Of a stretch of 64,000 nucleotides of DNA, positions 7,458-16,465 are shown piece by piece (the stretch's first letter is position 1; every line of letters begins with the position of its first letter). The position numbers and the translations under genes are program-made. The notes beneath the pieces were generated by a model. That model was not told the DNA's origin. It was given only the letters and a program-made list of their open reading frames with translations, and did no database searches. Origin of the DNA: Acidulodesulfobacterium_A sp049965795 (GTDB taxonomy: Bacteria > SZUA-79 > Acidulodesulfobacterales > Acidulodesulfobacteraceae); NCBI GenBank assembly GCA_049965795.1, contig JBMFVW010000005.1:1-64000 (forward strand), read 5' to 3'.

Positions 7458-8702
7458 TAGGAGGAGAACTAAATGTCCAAAGAGAAATTCGACAGATCAA
7501 AGCCTCACGTCAACATAGGAACCATAGGTCACGTTGACCACGGCAAAACTACTTTAACTGCCGCTATCACAAAAGTTCTTGCAAAAAAAGGACAGGCTAC
7601 ATTTAAATCATACGACCAGATAGACAATGCGCCGGAAGAAAAAGAAAGAGGTATTACTATCGCTACTTCCCACGTAGAATACTCAACCGATAAAAGGCAC
7701 TATGCGCACGTGGACTGCCCGGGTCATGCCGACTATGTTAAGAATATGATAACCGGAGCCGCACAGATGGACGGAGCAATATTAGTCGTTTCAGCTGCCG
7801 ACGGCCCCATGCCCCAGACCCGCGAACATATTCTTTTAGCCCGTCAGGTAGGCGTTCCCTACATAGTAGTATTTTTAAACAAAGTCGATATGGTTGACGA
7901 TCCCGAACTTCTTGAGCTTGTCGAACTTGAAGTAAGAGAGCTTTTAACCTCCTATAATTTTCCCGGAGACAGCGTTCCCGTTATAAAAGGCTCCGCTCTT
8001 AAAGCTTTAGAGTCTGAAGGCGATAACGAATGGACTCAGAAAATAGTAGATCTTATGGATGCGGTAGATGAATACATTCCCGTCCCTAAAAGAGATATAG
8101 ATAAACCTTTCCTTATGCCCGTAGAAGACGTATTTTCTATTTCAGGAAGAGGAACTGTCGCAACAGGCAGGGTAGAAAGAGGCATAGTAAAAGTCGGAGA
8201 AGAAGTAGAGCTCGTAGGAATACTTCCGACTTCAAAGACGGTCGTAACCGGCGTAGAAATGTTCAGAAAACTTCTTGACGAAGGTCAGGCCGGAGATAAT
8301 ATCGGAGTTCTTTTAAGAGGCAAAAAAAGAGAAGAAATAGAAAGAGGTATGGTTTTAGCCAAACCCGGTTCTATTACTCCCCATAAAAAATTTAAAGTCG
8401 AAGCATACATACTGACCAAAGAAGAAGGCGGACGCCATACCCCCTTCTTTAACGGATACCGTCCTCAGTTCTATTTTAGAACTACCGACGTTACCGGAGT
8501 CTGCACGCTGCCGGAAGGCATCGAAATGGTTATGCCGGGCGATAACGTCGCAATGACCGTAGAGCTTATCACTCCTATAGCCGCCGAAAAAGAATTGAGG
8601 TTTGCAATCAGGGAAGGCGGACATACCGTAGGCGCAGGCGTTATAACAGAGGTTATCGAATAAAGTAACGGATACAGTAATCTGGAAATATAACAAATAA
8701 AG
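7458..8702 (+). repeat. 1245-bp identical repeat, copy 1 (tuf)
   Basis: From the ribosome-binding site (TAGGAGGAGAACTAA) through the tuf gene to 39 bases past its stop, I see no difference from 23812-25056. The flanks then diverge; downstream, the copies differ by a 5-base TAAAG insertion. This is the footprint of recent gene conversion between paralogues. Confidence 0.9.
7473..8663 (+). CDS. elongation factor Tu (copy 1)
   Basis: GTPase that delivers aminoacyl-tRNA to the ribosomal A site. The 396-residue length is standard. The G1 P-loop GHVDHGKT is at 19-26; DCPGHADY, the NKVD guanine-specificity motif and the C-terminal domains II and III (GRGTVATGRVERG, PQFYFRTTDVTG) follow. A strong AGGAGGAG site precedes the ATG. 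It lies after the tRNA cluster and before rpmG, as in many Gram-negatives. Its protein is identical to the second copy at 23827. Its codons look more C-rich and more selected than those of neighbouring metabolic genes, as expected for a very highly expressed gene. Confidence 0.99.
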   Translation: MSKEKFDRSKPHVNIGTIGHVDHGKTTLTAAITKVLAKKGQATFKSYDQIDNAPEEKERGITIATSHVEYSTDKRHYAHVDCPGHADYVKNMITGAAQMDGAILVVSAADGPMPQTREHILLARQVGVPYIVVFLNKVDMVDDPELLELVELEVRELLTSYNFPGDSVPVIKGSALKALESEGDNEWTQKIVDLMDAVDEYIPVPKRDIDKPFLMPVEDVFSISGRGTVATGRVERGIVKVGEEVELVGILPTSKTVVTGVEMFRKLLDEGQAGDNIGVLLRGKKREEIERGMVLAKPGSITPHKKFKVEAYILTKEEGGRHTPFFNGYRPQFYFRTTDVTGVCTLPEGIEMVMPGDNVAMTVELITPIAAEKELRFAIREGGHTVGAGVITEVIE

Positions 8703-8723
8703 TAAAGAGGAAATAAATATATA

Positions 8724-8873
8724 ATGAGAGAGATAATAACCTTGGCGTGCAGTGAATGCAAGCAAAGAAACTATACCACCACTAAAAATAAAAAACTTTC
8801 TTCGGAAAAATTATCCGTAAAAAAATATTGCAAATTTTGTAAAACCCATACGGAGCACAAAGAAACAAAATAA
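8724..8873 (+). CDS. rpmG: 50S ribosomal protein L33
   Basis: A 49-residue protein of the large subunit near the tRNA exit site. It keeps two CXXC pairs (C9/C12 and C36/C39), so it is the zinc-binding form. AAAGAGG stands 14-20 bases before the ATG, a rather long spacing. It sits between tuf and tRNA-Trp in the usual order tuf-rpmG-trnW-secE-nusG. Confidence 0.93.
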   Translation: MREIITLACSECKQRNYTTTKNKKLSSEKLSVKKYCKFCKTHTEHKETK

Positions 8874-8883
8874 TATTCTATAA

Positions 8884-8960
8884 AGGCCAGTAGCTCTAAC
8901 GGCTAGAGCATCGGACTCCAAATCCGAGGGCTGGGGGTTCGAATCCCTCCTGGCCTGCCA
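8884..8960 (+). tRNA. tRNA-Trp (CCA)
   Basis: AGGCCAG pairs with CTGGCCT (8950-8956). The anticodon loop CTCCAAA carries CCA, the T arm is GGGTTCGAATCCC, and the 3' CCA is encoded. Its place between rpmG and secE is conserved in many bacteria. Confidence 0.97.
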
Positions 8961-9019
8961 TTAAATCGGCAAGCAAGTATAATTTAATTTTATAAAATAG
9001 AATAATCGGTGTATTAAAT

Positions 9020-9232
9020 ATGAAAAGCAATCCAGTTTCTGATTTCATAAAAAAAAGCAAACAATATATGCATGAAGTCAGAGCGGAATTAAGCAAGATA
9101 GTATGGCCGGAAAGAGATAAAGCGACTAAAACTACTTACGTCGTGTTAATTTTTATCGTACTCGTCACGGCTTTCCTCGGTTTAACCGATATATTTTTCT
9201 CAAAAATATTTTCGTATTTTTTTCAAATTTAA
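9020..9232 (+). CDS. secE: preprotein translocase subunit SecE
   Basis: A 70-residue clamp subunit of the SecYEG channel in the inner membrane. The amphipathic N-terminal helix with the conserved VRAELSKIVWP segment (about 20-30) precedes a single transmembrane helix (about 40-62). This short, one-helix form is typical outside the enterobacteria. No clear ribosome-binding site precedes the ATG. Its partner SecY is encoded at 34020 in the same supercluster. Confidence 0.95.
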   Translation: MKSNPVSDFIKKSKQYMHEVRAELSKIVWPERDKATKTTYVVLIFIVLVTAFLGLTDIFFSKIFSYFFQI

Positions 9233-9260
9233 TTAATCGTAAATATAAAAATAAAAATCA

Positions 9261-9887
9261 ATGACTAAAGAAGAAAAGGAAATATCGGAAGGAAATACGG
9301 TAAACGAAACAGAAGAAAATACTGCAATTATCGAATCTGTCGAAGACGACTCCATTCCGAAAAAATGGTATGCCGTCCATACCTATTCGGGTTTTGAAGA
9401 TAACGTTAAGCTGGCACTGGAAGAGAGAATCGTGTCGAGCGGTTTAAAAAAATATTTCGGCGACATAATAGTTCCAAAGGAAGATATAATCGAAAAAACA
9501 GCAAAAGGCGGAAAGAAAAAAATAAAAAGAAAATTTTTTCCCGGTTATATTTTTATAAAAATGAACGTTAATACGGATTCTTGGCACCTTTTAAAAGCGA
9601 CGCCGAAAGTAACAGGTTTTGTTGGAGACCAGCTTAATCCTATGCCTGTGGACGAGTCAGAAATGGGGAAGATAGTCGCACAGATAACCGAAGGTGTCAA
9701 AAGACCTAAGGCAAAAATAGAGTTTTCCAAGGGGGACGGCGTTAAAATTACTGAAGGTCCTTTCTCTGGATTTAACGGCATAATTAATGAAATTAAACCC
9801 GATAAAAGCAAATTAGAAGTTCTTGTATCGATATTCGGCAGAGCAACGCCGGTAGAATTGGATTTTACCCAGGTAGAAAGAAATTAA
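9261..9887 (+). CDS. nusG: transcription antitermination protein NusG
   Basis: Binds the RNA polymerase clamp, raises processivity and links transcription to Rho and to the ribosome. The NGN domain begins at KKWYAVHTYSG (about 35) and the C-terminal KOW domain includes FSKGDGVKITEGPFSGFNG (about 155-173). At 208 residues it is some 30 longer than usual, because an acidic N-terminal tail (residues 1-33, rich in Glu and Asn) precedes the NGN domain. No Shine-Dalgarno site is visible before the ATG, so a later start is possible; the first in-frame Met after it lies well inside the NGN domain, which argues for the given start. Confidence 0.96.
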   Translation: MTKEEKEISEGNTVNETEENTAIIESVEDDSIPKKWYAVHTYSGFEDNVKLALEERIVSSGLKKYFGDIIVPKEDIIEKTAKGGKKKIKRKFFPGYIFIKMNVNTDSWHLLKATPKVTGFVGDQLNPMPVDESEMGKIVAQITEGVKRPKAKIEFSKGDGVKITEGPFSGFNGIINEIKPDKSKLEVLVSIFGRATPVELDFTQVERN

Positions 9888-9900
9888 TTAAAATATAAAC

Positions 9901-9921
9901 GAGGCGGATTTAATCCGTTTC
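9901..9921 (+). promoter_or_regulatory. hairpin in the rplK leader
   Basis: GAGGCGGA (9901-9908) can pair with TCCGTTTC (9914-9921), including two G-U pairs, in the 55-base spacer before rplK. L1 represses the rplKA mRNA by leader binding in E. coli; this hairpin is a candidate for such a site but does not visibly copy the E. coli motif. Confidence 0.35.
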
Positions 9922-9942
9922 TTAATAAAGAGGATAAATAAT

Positions 9943-10371
9943 ATGGCTGTAAAGAAAGTTCAAGCAATGGTAAAATTGCAGATTGTCGGTGGTAAGGCAA
10001 ATCCAGCTCCTCCGGTAGGACCTGCTTTAGGACAGCACGGCGTTAACATAATGGAATTTTGTAAACAATTCAACGAACGCACTAAATCGCAGGAAGGGAC
10101 AGTTATACCTGTAGTACTTACCGTTTATGCAGACAGATCATTCGATTTTATTTTAAAAACTCCTCCCGCTTCGGTAATGTTAAAACAGGCGGCAGGCATA
10201 GAAAAAGGTTCGAAAGAGCCTAATAAAAATAAGGTTGCGGTTCTTAAAAGAGCTAAAGTAATGGAAATAGCCAAAATAAAAATGCCCGACCTTAATGCAA
10301 ACGACATAGCTCCGGCTATGAAGATTATTGAAGGAACTGCAAGAAGCATGGGAATAGATATTACCGATTAA
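9943..10371 (+). CDS. rplK: 50S ribosomal protein L11
   Basis: Binds 23S rRNA in the GTPase-associated centre with L10 and L7/L12 and is needed for RelA activation. The 142-residue length is normal. The N-terminal domain has the proline-rich ANPAPPVGPALGQHGVNIM (19-37); the C-terminal RNA-binding domain has KTPPAS and the GTARSMGI end. AGAGGATAAATAAT precedes the ATG. It is followed by rplA as in most bacteria. Confidence 0.98.
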   Translation: MAVKKVQAMVKLQIVGGKANPAPPVGPALGQHGVNIMEFCKQFNERTKSQEGTVIPVVLTVYADRSFDFILKTPPASVMLKQAAGIEKGSKEPNKNKVAVLKRAKVMEIAKIKMPDLNANDIAPAMKIIEGTARSMGIDITD

Positions 10372-10406
10372 AGATTTAATTCTATATCAAAGGAGACTAT
10401 AAATAT

Positions 10407-11105
10407 ATGAAAAGAGGAAAAAAATATACGGACGCATTTAAAAAAGCCGATGCAGACAATAAATATCTTACGTTGGACGATGCCATAAAAATAGTGGTAG
10501 ATTCGCATTATGCTAAATTTGACGAATCTGTGGATGTTGCAATAAATCTTGGAATAGACGTCAAGAAAAACGATCAGCAGGTTAGAGGAGCGGTTCTTTT
10601 GCCTCACGGAACAGGAAAGACGGTTAAAATTTTAGTTTTCGCCAAGGGTGAAAAAGAGCGCGAAGCTCAGTCCGCAGGTGCTGATTACGTAGGGCAGGAC
10701 GATATGATAGCAAAAGTCCAGCAGGGCTTTATGGATTTCAACAGAGTCGTTGCAACGCCTGATATGATGGCAAGCGTCGGAAAACTTGGAAAAATATTGG
10801 GACCAAGAGGTTTAATGCCTAATCCTAAAGTCGGAACCGTAACTTTTGAAGTTGGTAAAATAGTTAAAGAATTAAAAGAAGGCAAAATAGAATTCAAAGC
10901 CGAAAAAAACGGCATAGTTCAGGCTTCTATAGGCAAAGTATCTTTCGGTGCCGATAAACTTAAAGAAAACTTTACGGCGCTCCTCGAGGTCGTTAACAGA
11001 TTAAAACCGGCTTCAAGCAAAGGCGTGTACGTAAAAAAAGTTTCTTTATCTTCCACTATGGGTTTAGGAGTCGGTTTAGATACTTTAAAACTTAGAATGA
11101 TTTAA
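10407..11105 (+). CDS. rplA: 50S ribosomal protein L1
   Basis: Forms the mobile L1 stalk that helps release E-site tRNA, and is usually the repressor of its own rplKA mRNA. The 232-residue length is standard. The conserved GPRGLMPNPKVGTVT segment (about 131-145) and the C-terminal SSTMGLGVGLD are present. AAAGGAG lies about 10 bases before the ATG. A 165-base spacer with RNA structure follows before rplJ. Confidence 0.98.
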   Translation: MKRGKKYTDAFKKADADNKYLTLDDAIKIVVDSHYAKFDESVDVAINLGIDVKKNDQQVRGAVLLPHGTGKTVKILVFAKGEKEREAQSAGADYVGQDDMIAKVQQGFMDFNRVVATPDMMASVGKLGKILGPRGLMPNPKVGTVTFEVGKIVKELKEGKIEFKAEKNGIVQASIGKVSFGADKLKENFTALLEVVNRLKPASSKGVYVKKVSLSSTMGLGVGLDTLKLRMI

Positions 11106-11148
11106 ACTAACAAAATAATAATTCAAAAAATTCTATATCGTCAATGAC

Positions 11149-11262
11149 GGCAGGTAAAACAAATAAATCCTGCCCAGACATAAGAGCTAAATTTTCCTGA
11201 TTTTCTTTTAAATCGCTCTTGGTTTGTTGACGTATTCAAGAAAATTTAAAAGAAAGGAGGGG
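11149..11262 (+). promoter_or_regulatory. rplJ (L10) leader with structured RNA
   Basis: Three helices can be drawn in this spacer. GGCAGG (11149-11154) pairs with CCTGCC (11169-11174). AAGAGC (11182-11187) pairs with GCTCTT (11215-11220). A perfect 12-bp helix joins 11202-11213 (TTTCTTTTAAAT) to 11244-11255 and ends directly against the GGAGGGG ribosome-binding site (11256-11262). The second and third overlap in space and could be alternatives. By analogy with known L10 leaders, the L10-L7/L12 complex would bind here and repress rplJL translation; that is inference. Confidence 0.65.
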
Positions 11263-11270
11263 AGAAAAAA

Positions 11271-11789
11271 TTGAAAAAAGAAAGAAAGAGTCAAGAAATT
11301 GAATTTCTTAAGCAAAGCCTTGAATCTAACCAGGCGCTATTCATAGGAAAATATCAAGGTTTGACGGTAGAAAAATTTAGTTTTTTAAGAAAACAGACGC
11401 GAGAAGCCGGCGCAAAGCTCAAAGTTTTTAAAAATACGCTGAGCAAGATTGCATTTAAGGGAACGCACGTAGAATCTTTGTCTGAATTTTTAAACGGACC
11501 TAATTTTTTAATATTTACAAACGAACCGCTTGCAAGTTCAAAAGTTCTGTCGAAATTTGCCAAAGAAAATCCAGATAATATCGAGATTAAAGCCGGTTAT
11601 TATCAAACTGTTCTTGATAAAGCCGCAATCGATACGCTTGCCACGCTGCCTTCCAAAGACGTATTAATCGGAAGATTCATTTCTATTATTAAGTCGCCGG
11701 AAGTACGCTTAGTATTTACGTTAAAAGCGCCTGTAGTGAATTTCGTAAGAACGCTGAAAGCGTTGGAAACAAAAAAAGCGGCTGCGTAA
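11271..11789 (+). CDS. rplJ: 50S ribosomal protein L10
   Basis: Anchors the L7/L12 dimers at the base of the ribosomal stalk. The 172 residues match the family: an N-terminal RNA-binding part (LIGKYQGLTV-like segment, KVFKNTLSKIAF) and a C-terminal helix for L7/L12. The start is TTG, 8 bases after GGAGGGG and directly downstream of the leader helix, and the product begins MKKERKSQE. It is very likely autoregulated through the leader. Confidence 0.97.
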   Translation: MKKERKSQEIEFLKQSLESNQALFIGKYQGLTVEKFSFLRKQTREAGAKLKVFKNTLSKIAFKGTHVESLSEFLNGPNFLIFTNEPLASSKVLSKFAKENPDNIEIKAGYYQTVLDKAAIDTLATLPSKDVLIGRFISIIKSPEVRLVFTLKAPVVNFVRTLKALETKKAAA

Positions 11790-11852
11790 ATGCAGTAAAT
11801 TTTAAAATAATTAATTCATTTAATATTAAATAATTATCGGAGGATAAAAAGA

Positions 11853-12242
11853 ATGGCCATAACTAAAGAAGATGTTTTAAACTATATCGAAAACGTATCG
11901 ATAATCGAATTGAACGAACTTATTAAATCTATAGAAGAGAAATTCGGAGTAAAAGCCGATCAGTTTGCAATGGCTGCTCCCGCAGCGGGAGGCGCCGCCG
12001 CATCTGCCGCTACGGCACAGGCTGAAGAAAAAACTGAATTCGACGTCGTTCTTGCAAATGCCGGCGCTAATAAAATTCAGGTTATTAAAGTAGTCAGAGA
12101 GCTTACAAGCCTCGGATTAAAAGAAGCTAAAGATTTAGTAGACGGAGCTCCAAAACCCGTTAAAACCGGAGTAAATAAGGAAGATGCCCAAAAAATGAAG
12201 GCAAAATTAGAAGAAGTCGGCGCTACCGTTGAAGTGAAATAA
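11853..12242 (+). CDS. rplL: 50S ribosomal protein L7/L12
   Basis: Acidic stalk protein, present in several copies, that recruits elongation-factor GTPases. 129 residues: an N-terminal dimerisation helix (1-33), an Ala/Gly-rich hinge (about 42-57, MAAPAAGGAAASA) and a C-terminal domain with NKIQVIKVVRELTSLGLKEAK. GGAGGATAAAAAG precedes the ATG. Cotranscribed with rplJ and followed closely by rpoB. Confidence 0.98.
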   Translation: MAITKEDVLNYIENVSIIELNELIKSIEEKFGVKADQFAMAAPAAGGAAASAATAQAEEKTEFDVVLANAGANKIQVIKVVRELTSLGLKEAKDLVDGAPKPVKTGVNKEDAQKMKAKLEEVGATVEVK

Positions 12243-12292
12243 ATTAAAATATAGTCGTATTTAAGTTATAAAAAACGGGAGTTTAAATTTAA

Positions 12293-15200
12293 ATGTCAAA
12301 AGCAAAATCCGAAATAAATATTGGAATAGGCAATCCCATAATATTAAGAAAAAATTTCTCTAAAATCAAGAAGGTTATAGATATACCAAGCCTTCTTGAG
12401 GTCCAGAGGAATTCATACGAAAGATTTTTACAAAAAGAACTCTCTCAAGATAAAAGGCTTAATTTCGGTCTTGAGGGAGTTTTTAAATCTGTATTTCCGA
12501 TTGAAGGATTAAATAAAAATTTTTCGTTGGAATATAAGGGATATACTATAGGTGACCCGAAATACAGCGTATATGAATGCAAGCAAAAAAGCCTTACATA
12601 CAGCGCTTCTTTAAAAGTCTTGTTTGATTTGGTTACATACGAAGTAGGAAACGGAACTGACGAGATCGACAACACACAAAGAGATATAAAAGATATTAAG
12701 GAGCAGGAAATATATTTCGGCGAAATTCCTTTAATGACAAATAACGGCTCATTTATTATTAACGGCATAGAAAGAGTTATAGTCAGCCAGCTGCAGAGAT
12801 CTCCAGGTGTATTTTACGACAGCGATAAAATTAGGAGCCACGCTCAGGGCAAACCCTTTTATACCGCCAGAATTATACCTTACAGGGGTTCGTGGTTAGA
12901 TTTTGAGTTCGATCAGAGAGATATGGTTTTTGTAAGGATAGATAGAAAAAGAAAACTTCCGGCAACAATACTTTTAAAAGCCGTAGGATATTCTAAAGAG
13001 GATATCTTGGCAAATTTTTACAAAATAGAAACTTTCAAAATTGAAGGCGGCAGATATTTCAAAAAGACGCCGAAAGATTTTCTTGTATCAGCTAGAGCTT
13101 ACGACGATATTATCGATCCGAAAACGAATGAAACTATAATCAAAAAAAATAGAAGGATAACAAGGCAGTTAATTAATAAGCTCGAAGAATTGGGAATAGA
13201 TTTTTTACCTTGCGACGAATCTGATATTATCGGCAAATATATTGCCGAAGATATAACGGACGGTAAGGAAATTATCGCTAAATCGGTACAGCCGGTAAAT
13301 TCTGCGCTTTTAGAAACGTTAAAGAGCGTAGGAATCAATGAAATTAAAGTTTATTACATTGATAATATAAACGTTTCAGCTTCTATTCTAGAAACTTTAC
13401 TGTCCGATAAAGTAAATACTAAAGATGAAGCTATAATAGATATATACAAAAGAATGAGGCCTGGAGAACCTCCTCATTTAACGTCCGCCGCTACATATTT
13501 TGAAAACTTGTTTTTTAATTCCGAAAGATACGATCTTTCGGAAGTCGGAAGGCTCAAAATCAATAATAAGCTAAATTTAAATAAAAGCCTAAACGACAGA
13601 GTTTTATCGCCGGACGATATATTAAACGTTTTAAAGTATTTAATGGAGCTTAAGGACGGAAGAGGATCCGTTGACGATATAGATCATCTCGGCAACAGAA
13701 GGGTCAAGTCCGTAGGCGAACTGTTAGAAAATCAATTCAGGATAGGCTTGGTAAGAATGGAAAGGGCTATAAAAGAGAGAATGACAGCCCAAAAATTAGA
13801 TTCACTAATGCCTAACGACCTCATTAATCCAAAACCGGTCAATTCATTAATGAAGGAATTTTTCGGAAGAAGCCAACTGTCTCAATTTATGGACCAAACC
13901 AATCCTCTTTCCGAAGTAACGCATAAAAGACGACTTTCGGCACTAGGACCCGGAGGATTAACAAGAGAAAGGGCTGGATTTGAAGTCAGAGACGTTCATC
14001 CTACACATTACGGAAGAATATGTCCTATAGAAACTCCGGAAGGTCCGAATATAGGTCTAATAGCCTCGCTTTCTTCTTACGCAAGAGTAAATGAATACGG
14101 CTTTATCGAAACGCCGTATAGAAAAGTTAAAGTAACGGGAGACAAAGCTCAAGTAACGGACGAAGTACATTTTTTGACGGCTATGGAAGAAGAAAAATAC
14201 GTCATAGCGCAGGCAAACGCAGAAATAGATAAAAACGGATATCTTAAGAACGAGTTGATTCCGGTAAGACATAGCGGAGAAACCGTCATGGTATATCCTA
14301 ACGAGGTGGACTACATAGACGTTTCGCCAATGCAGCTTGTTTCCGTTGCTACTTCGCTGATACCTTTCCTGGAAAACGATGATGCAAACCGCGCCCTTAT
14401 GGGTTCAAACATGCAAAGGCAGGCAGTTCCTTTATTAATGCCTGACCCGCCGATAGTAGGCACGGGTATAGAAAGAATAGTAGCCCAAGATTCGGGAGTA
14501 AGCATAACGGCTAATCAGCCCGGAAAGATAAGCTACGTTGATTCGACCAAGATAATAATAACGTCGGACGGAATCGGACAGGACGAGGAATTAAGCGCAG
14601 ATTACGAATATGATCTCGTAAAATTTCAGAGGTCTAACCAAAATACATGTTTAAATCAGAGACCGCTTGTTAAATTAGGCGATAAAGTTGTTAAAGGACA
14701 GATAATAGCAGACGGAACTTCTACAAAAAACGGTGAGTTAGCTCTCGGACATAACGTTCTTGTAGCATTCATGCCGTGGAACGGTTATAATTTCGAAGAT
14801 TCCATACTCGTAAGCGAAAAATTGCTGCATGAAGACGCTTTTACTTCAATCCACATAGAAGAATTTGAAGTTGCATGCAGAGAAACTAAATCGGGGAAAG
14901 AAGAAATTACCGCCGATATTCCTAACGTAAGCGAAGATGCGCTTAAAAATCTTGACGAAAACGGCATTATCAGGGTGGGAGCCGAAGTAAAATCCCAGGA
15001 TATACTGGTAGGAAAAGTTACCCCTAAGGGAGAAACGGTTCTTACACCTGAAGAAAAATTGCTGCGCGCCATATTCGGAGAAAAAGCTAAGGAAGTAAAA
15101 GATACGTCTTTAAAAGTACCGCCCGGGGTTTCAGGAGTAGTAGTCGATATAAGAGTTTTCTCGAGGAAAGGCATAGAAAAAGACGTTAAAGAAAAAGAAA

Positions 15201-16465
15201 TAGAAGATGTCGAAGTCGCAAATTTAAACAGAGAGATGGAATCAAAGCAAAAGTCCGTTTTAAATGAAGCGCTTCAAAAAATGAGGCATCTGATAATAAA
15301 TAAAAAAGTTAAGTCGGCCGTTACGCTGCATACATCCGCTCATAAATCTGTTTCTTTGAAAAAGGGCGAAGCTATAACCGAGAACATAGCTGCTAAATTG
15401 ACTAAAGACGATATTTTCAATATTGAATTTGAAGGCAATGCAAAAGGCGTTTACGACAGACTGAAAAAAATAGAAGACGATTCTCTTGAAGACGCCGATC
15501 TGCTTAAGTCTTATTACGACGAAAAAATAGAAAGACTTCAGAGAGGGGACGAACTCCCGCCCGGCGTATTAAAAACGATAAAAGTATATATAGCTATAAA
15601 AAGAAGATTGTCCGTAGGCGATAAGATGGCCGGAAGGCACGGAAATAAAGGCGTAGTTTCAAGAATACTGCCCCTTAACGATATGCCTTTTATGAAAGAC
15701 GGCAGGATAGTCGATATGGTGCTAAATCCGCTCGGCGTTCCTTCCAGAATGAACGTAGGACAGGTTCTTGAGGTTCATCTCGGATGGGCTGCGCATAATT
15801 TGGGCGTTCAAATAAATAAACTGATTGAAGATAATTTTGGACCGGAAGCGGTGAGGCAAAAGCTTTTAGAAATATTTACAGAACCTACGATGTCTAATTT
15901 TATAAAAGGATTGAGCGACGAAGAAGTTATAGAAACGGCAAGAAAATATAAAAAAGGCGTATATATGGCTACTCCGGTTTTTGACGGAGCCAAGGAGAAC
16001 GATATTAAAAATTATCTCAAAATATCCGGAGTGGACGAATCCGGACAGGTCGAGCTTTCCGACGGAAGAACGGGAGAGCCTTTCGACAGGAAGGTTACCG
16101 TAGGAATAATGTATATGCTTAAACTGCATCATTTGGTAGACGACAAAATACATGCAAGATCTACCGGACCGTATTCTTTAGTTACTCAGCAGCCGTTGGG
16201 CGGAAAGGCTCAATTTGGAGGTCAACGGCTCGGAGAAATGGAAGTGTGGGCAATGGAAGCATACGGCGCCGCACATACGCTGCAGGAATTTCTTACGGTG
16301 AAGTCTGATGATTCTGTCGGAAGAACAAGAATGTATGAAGCTATAGTTAAAGGCGATAATTCGTTTAAAGTCGGTTTGCCCGAATCTTTTAACGTTTTAA
16401 TTAAAGAATTACAGAGCCTTTGCCTTAACGTAGAGCTATTAAAGGAGGGAGATAATGCAGTTTGA
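12293..16465 (+). CDS. rpoB: DNA-directed RNA polymerase subunit beta
   Basis: The 1390-residue beta subunit, forming one pincer and part of the active centre. Family landmarks seen: SQLQRSPGVFYD, the rifampicin-pocket region (SQFMDQTNPLSEVTHKRR), RICPIETPEGPNIGLI, the flap and link regions, GDKMAGRHGNKGVVS with catalytic lysines, and the C-terminal GGKAQFGGQRLGEMEVWA clamp segment. The rifampicin region carries the usual sensitive residues (D, H and S at the positions I can read). The ATG has GGGAG about 12 bases upstream. Its 3' end overlaps rpoC by 11 bases, which suggests translational coupling and equal output. Confidence 0.99.
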   Translation: MSKAKSEINIGIGNPIILRKNFSKIKKVIDIPSLLEVQRNSYERFLQKELSQDKRLNFGLEGVFKSVFPIEGLNKNFSLEYKGYTIGDPKYSVYECKQKSLTYSASLKVLFDLVTYEVGNGTDEIDNTQRDIKDIKEQEIYFGEIPLMTNNGSFIINGIERVIVSQLQRSPGVFYDSDKIRSHAQGKPFYTARIIPYRGSWLDFEFDQRDMVFVRIDRKRKLPATILLKAVGYSKEDILANFYKIETFKIEGGRYFKKTPKDFLVSARAYDDIIDPKTNETIIKKNRRITRQLINKLEELGIDFLPCDESDIIGKYIAEDITDGKEIIAKSVQPVNSALLETLKSVGINEIKVYYIDNINVSASILETLLSDKVNTKDEAIIDIYKRMRPGEPPHLTSAATYFENLFFNSERYDLSEVGRLKINNKLNLNKSLNDRVLSPDDILNVLKYLMELKDGRGSVDDIDHLGNRRVKSVGELLENQFRIGLVRMERAIKERMTAQKLDSLMPNDLINPKPVNSLMKEFFGRSQLSQFMDQTNPLSEVTHKRRLSALGPGGLTRERAGFEVRDVHPTHYGRICPIETPEGPNIGLIASLSSYARVNEYGFIETPYRKVKVTGDKAQVTDEVHFLTAMEEEKYVIAQANAEIDKNGYLKNELIPVRHSGETVMVYPNEVDYIDVSPMQLVSVATSLIPFLENDDANRALMGSNMQRQAVPLLMPDPPIVGTGIERIVAQDSGVSITANQPGKISYVDSTKIIITSDGIGQDEELSADYEYDLVKFQRSNQNTCLNQRPLVKLGDKVVKGQIIADGTSTKNGELALGHNVLVAFMPWNGYNFEDSILVSEKLLHEDAFTSIHIEEFEVACRETKSGKEEITADIPNVSEDALKNLDENGIIRVGAEVKSQDILVGKVTPKGETVLTPEEKLLRAIFGEKAKEVKDTSLKVPPGVSGVVVDIRVFSRKGIEKDVKEKEIEDVEVANLNREMESKQKSVLNEALQKMRHLIINKKVKSAVTLHTSAHKSVSLKKGEAITENIAAKLTKDDIFNIEFEGNAKGVYDRLKKIEDDSLEDADLLKSYYDEKIERLQRGDELPPGVLKTIKVYIAIKRRLSVGDKMAGRHGNKGVVSRILPLNDMPFMKDGRIVDMVLNPLGVPSRMNVGQVLEVHLGWAAHNLGVQINKLIEDNFGPEAVRQKLLEIFTEPTMSNFIKGLSDEEVIETARKYKKGVYMATPVFDGAKENDIKNYLKISGVDESGQVELSDGRTGEPFDRKVTVGIMYMLKLHHLVDDKIHARSTGPYSLVTQQPLGGKAQFGGQRLGEMEVWAMEAYGAAHTLQEFLTVKSDDSVGRTRMYEAIVKGDNSFKVGLPESFNVLIKELQSLCLNVELLKEGDNAV

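Noticed and set aside
8355..8765. Open frames antisense to tuf
   Set aside because: The same frames appear opposite both tuf copies because the genes are identical; they follow codon bias and have no independent support.
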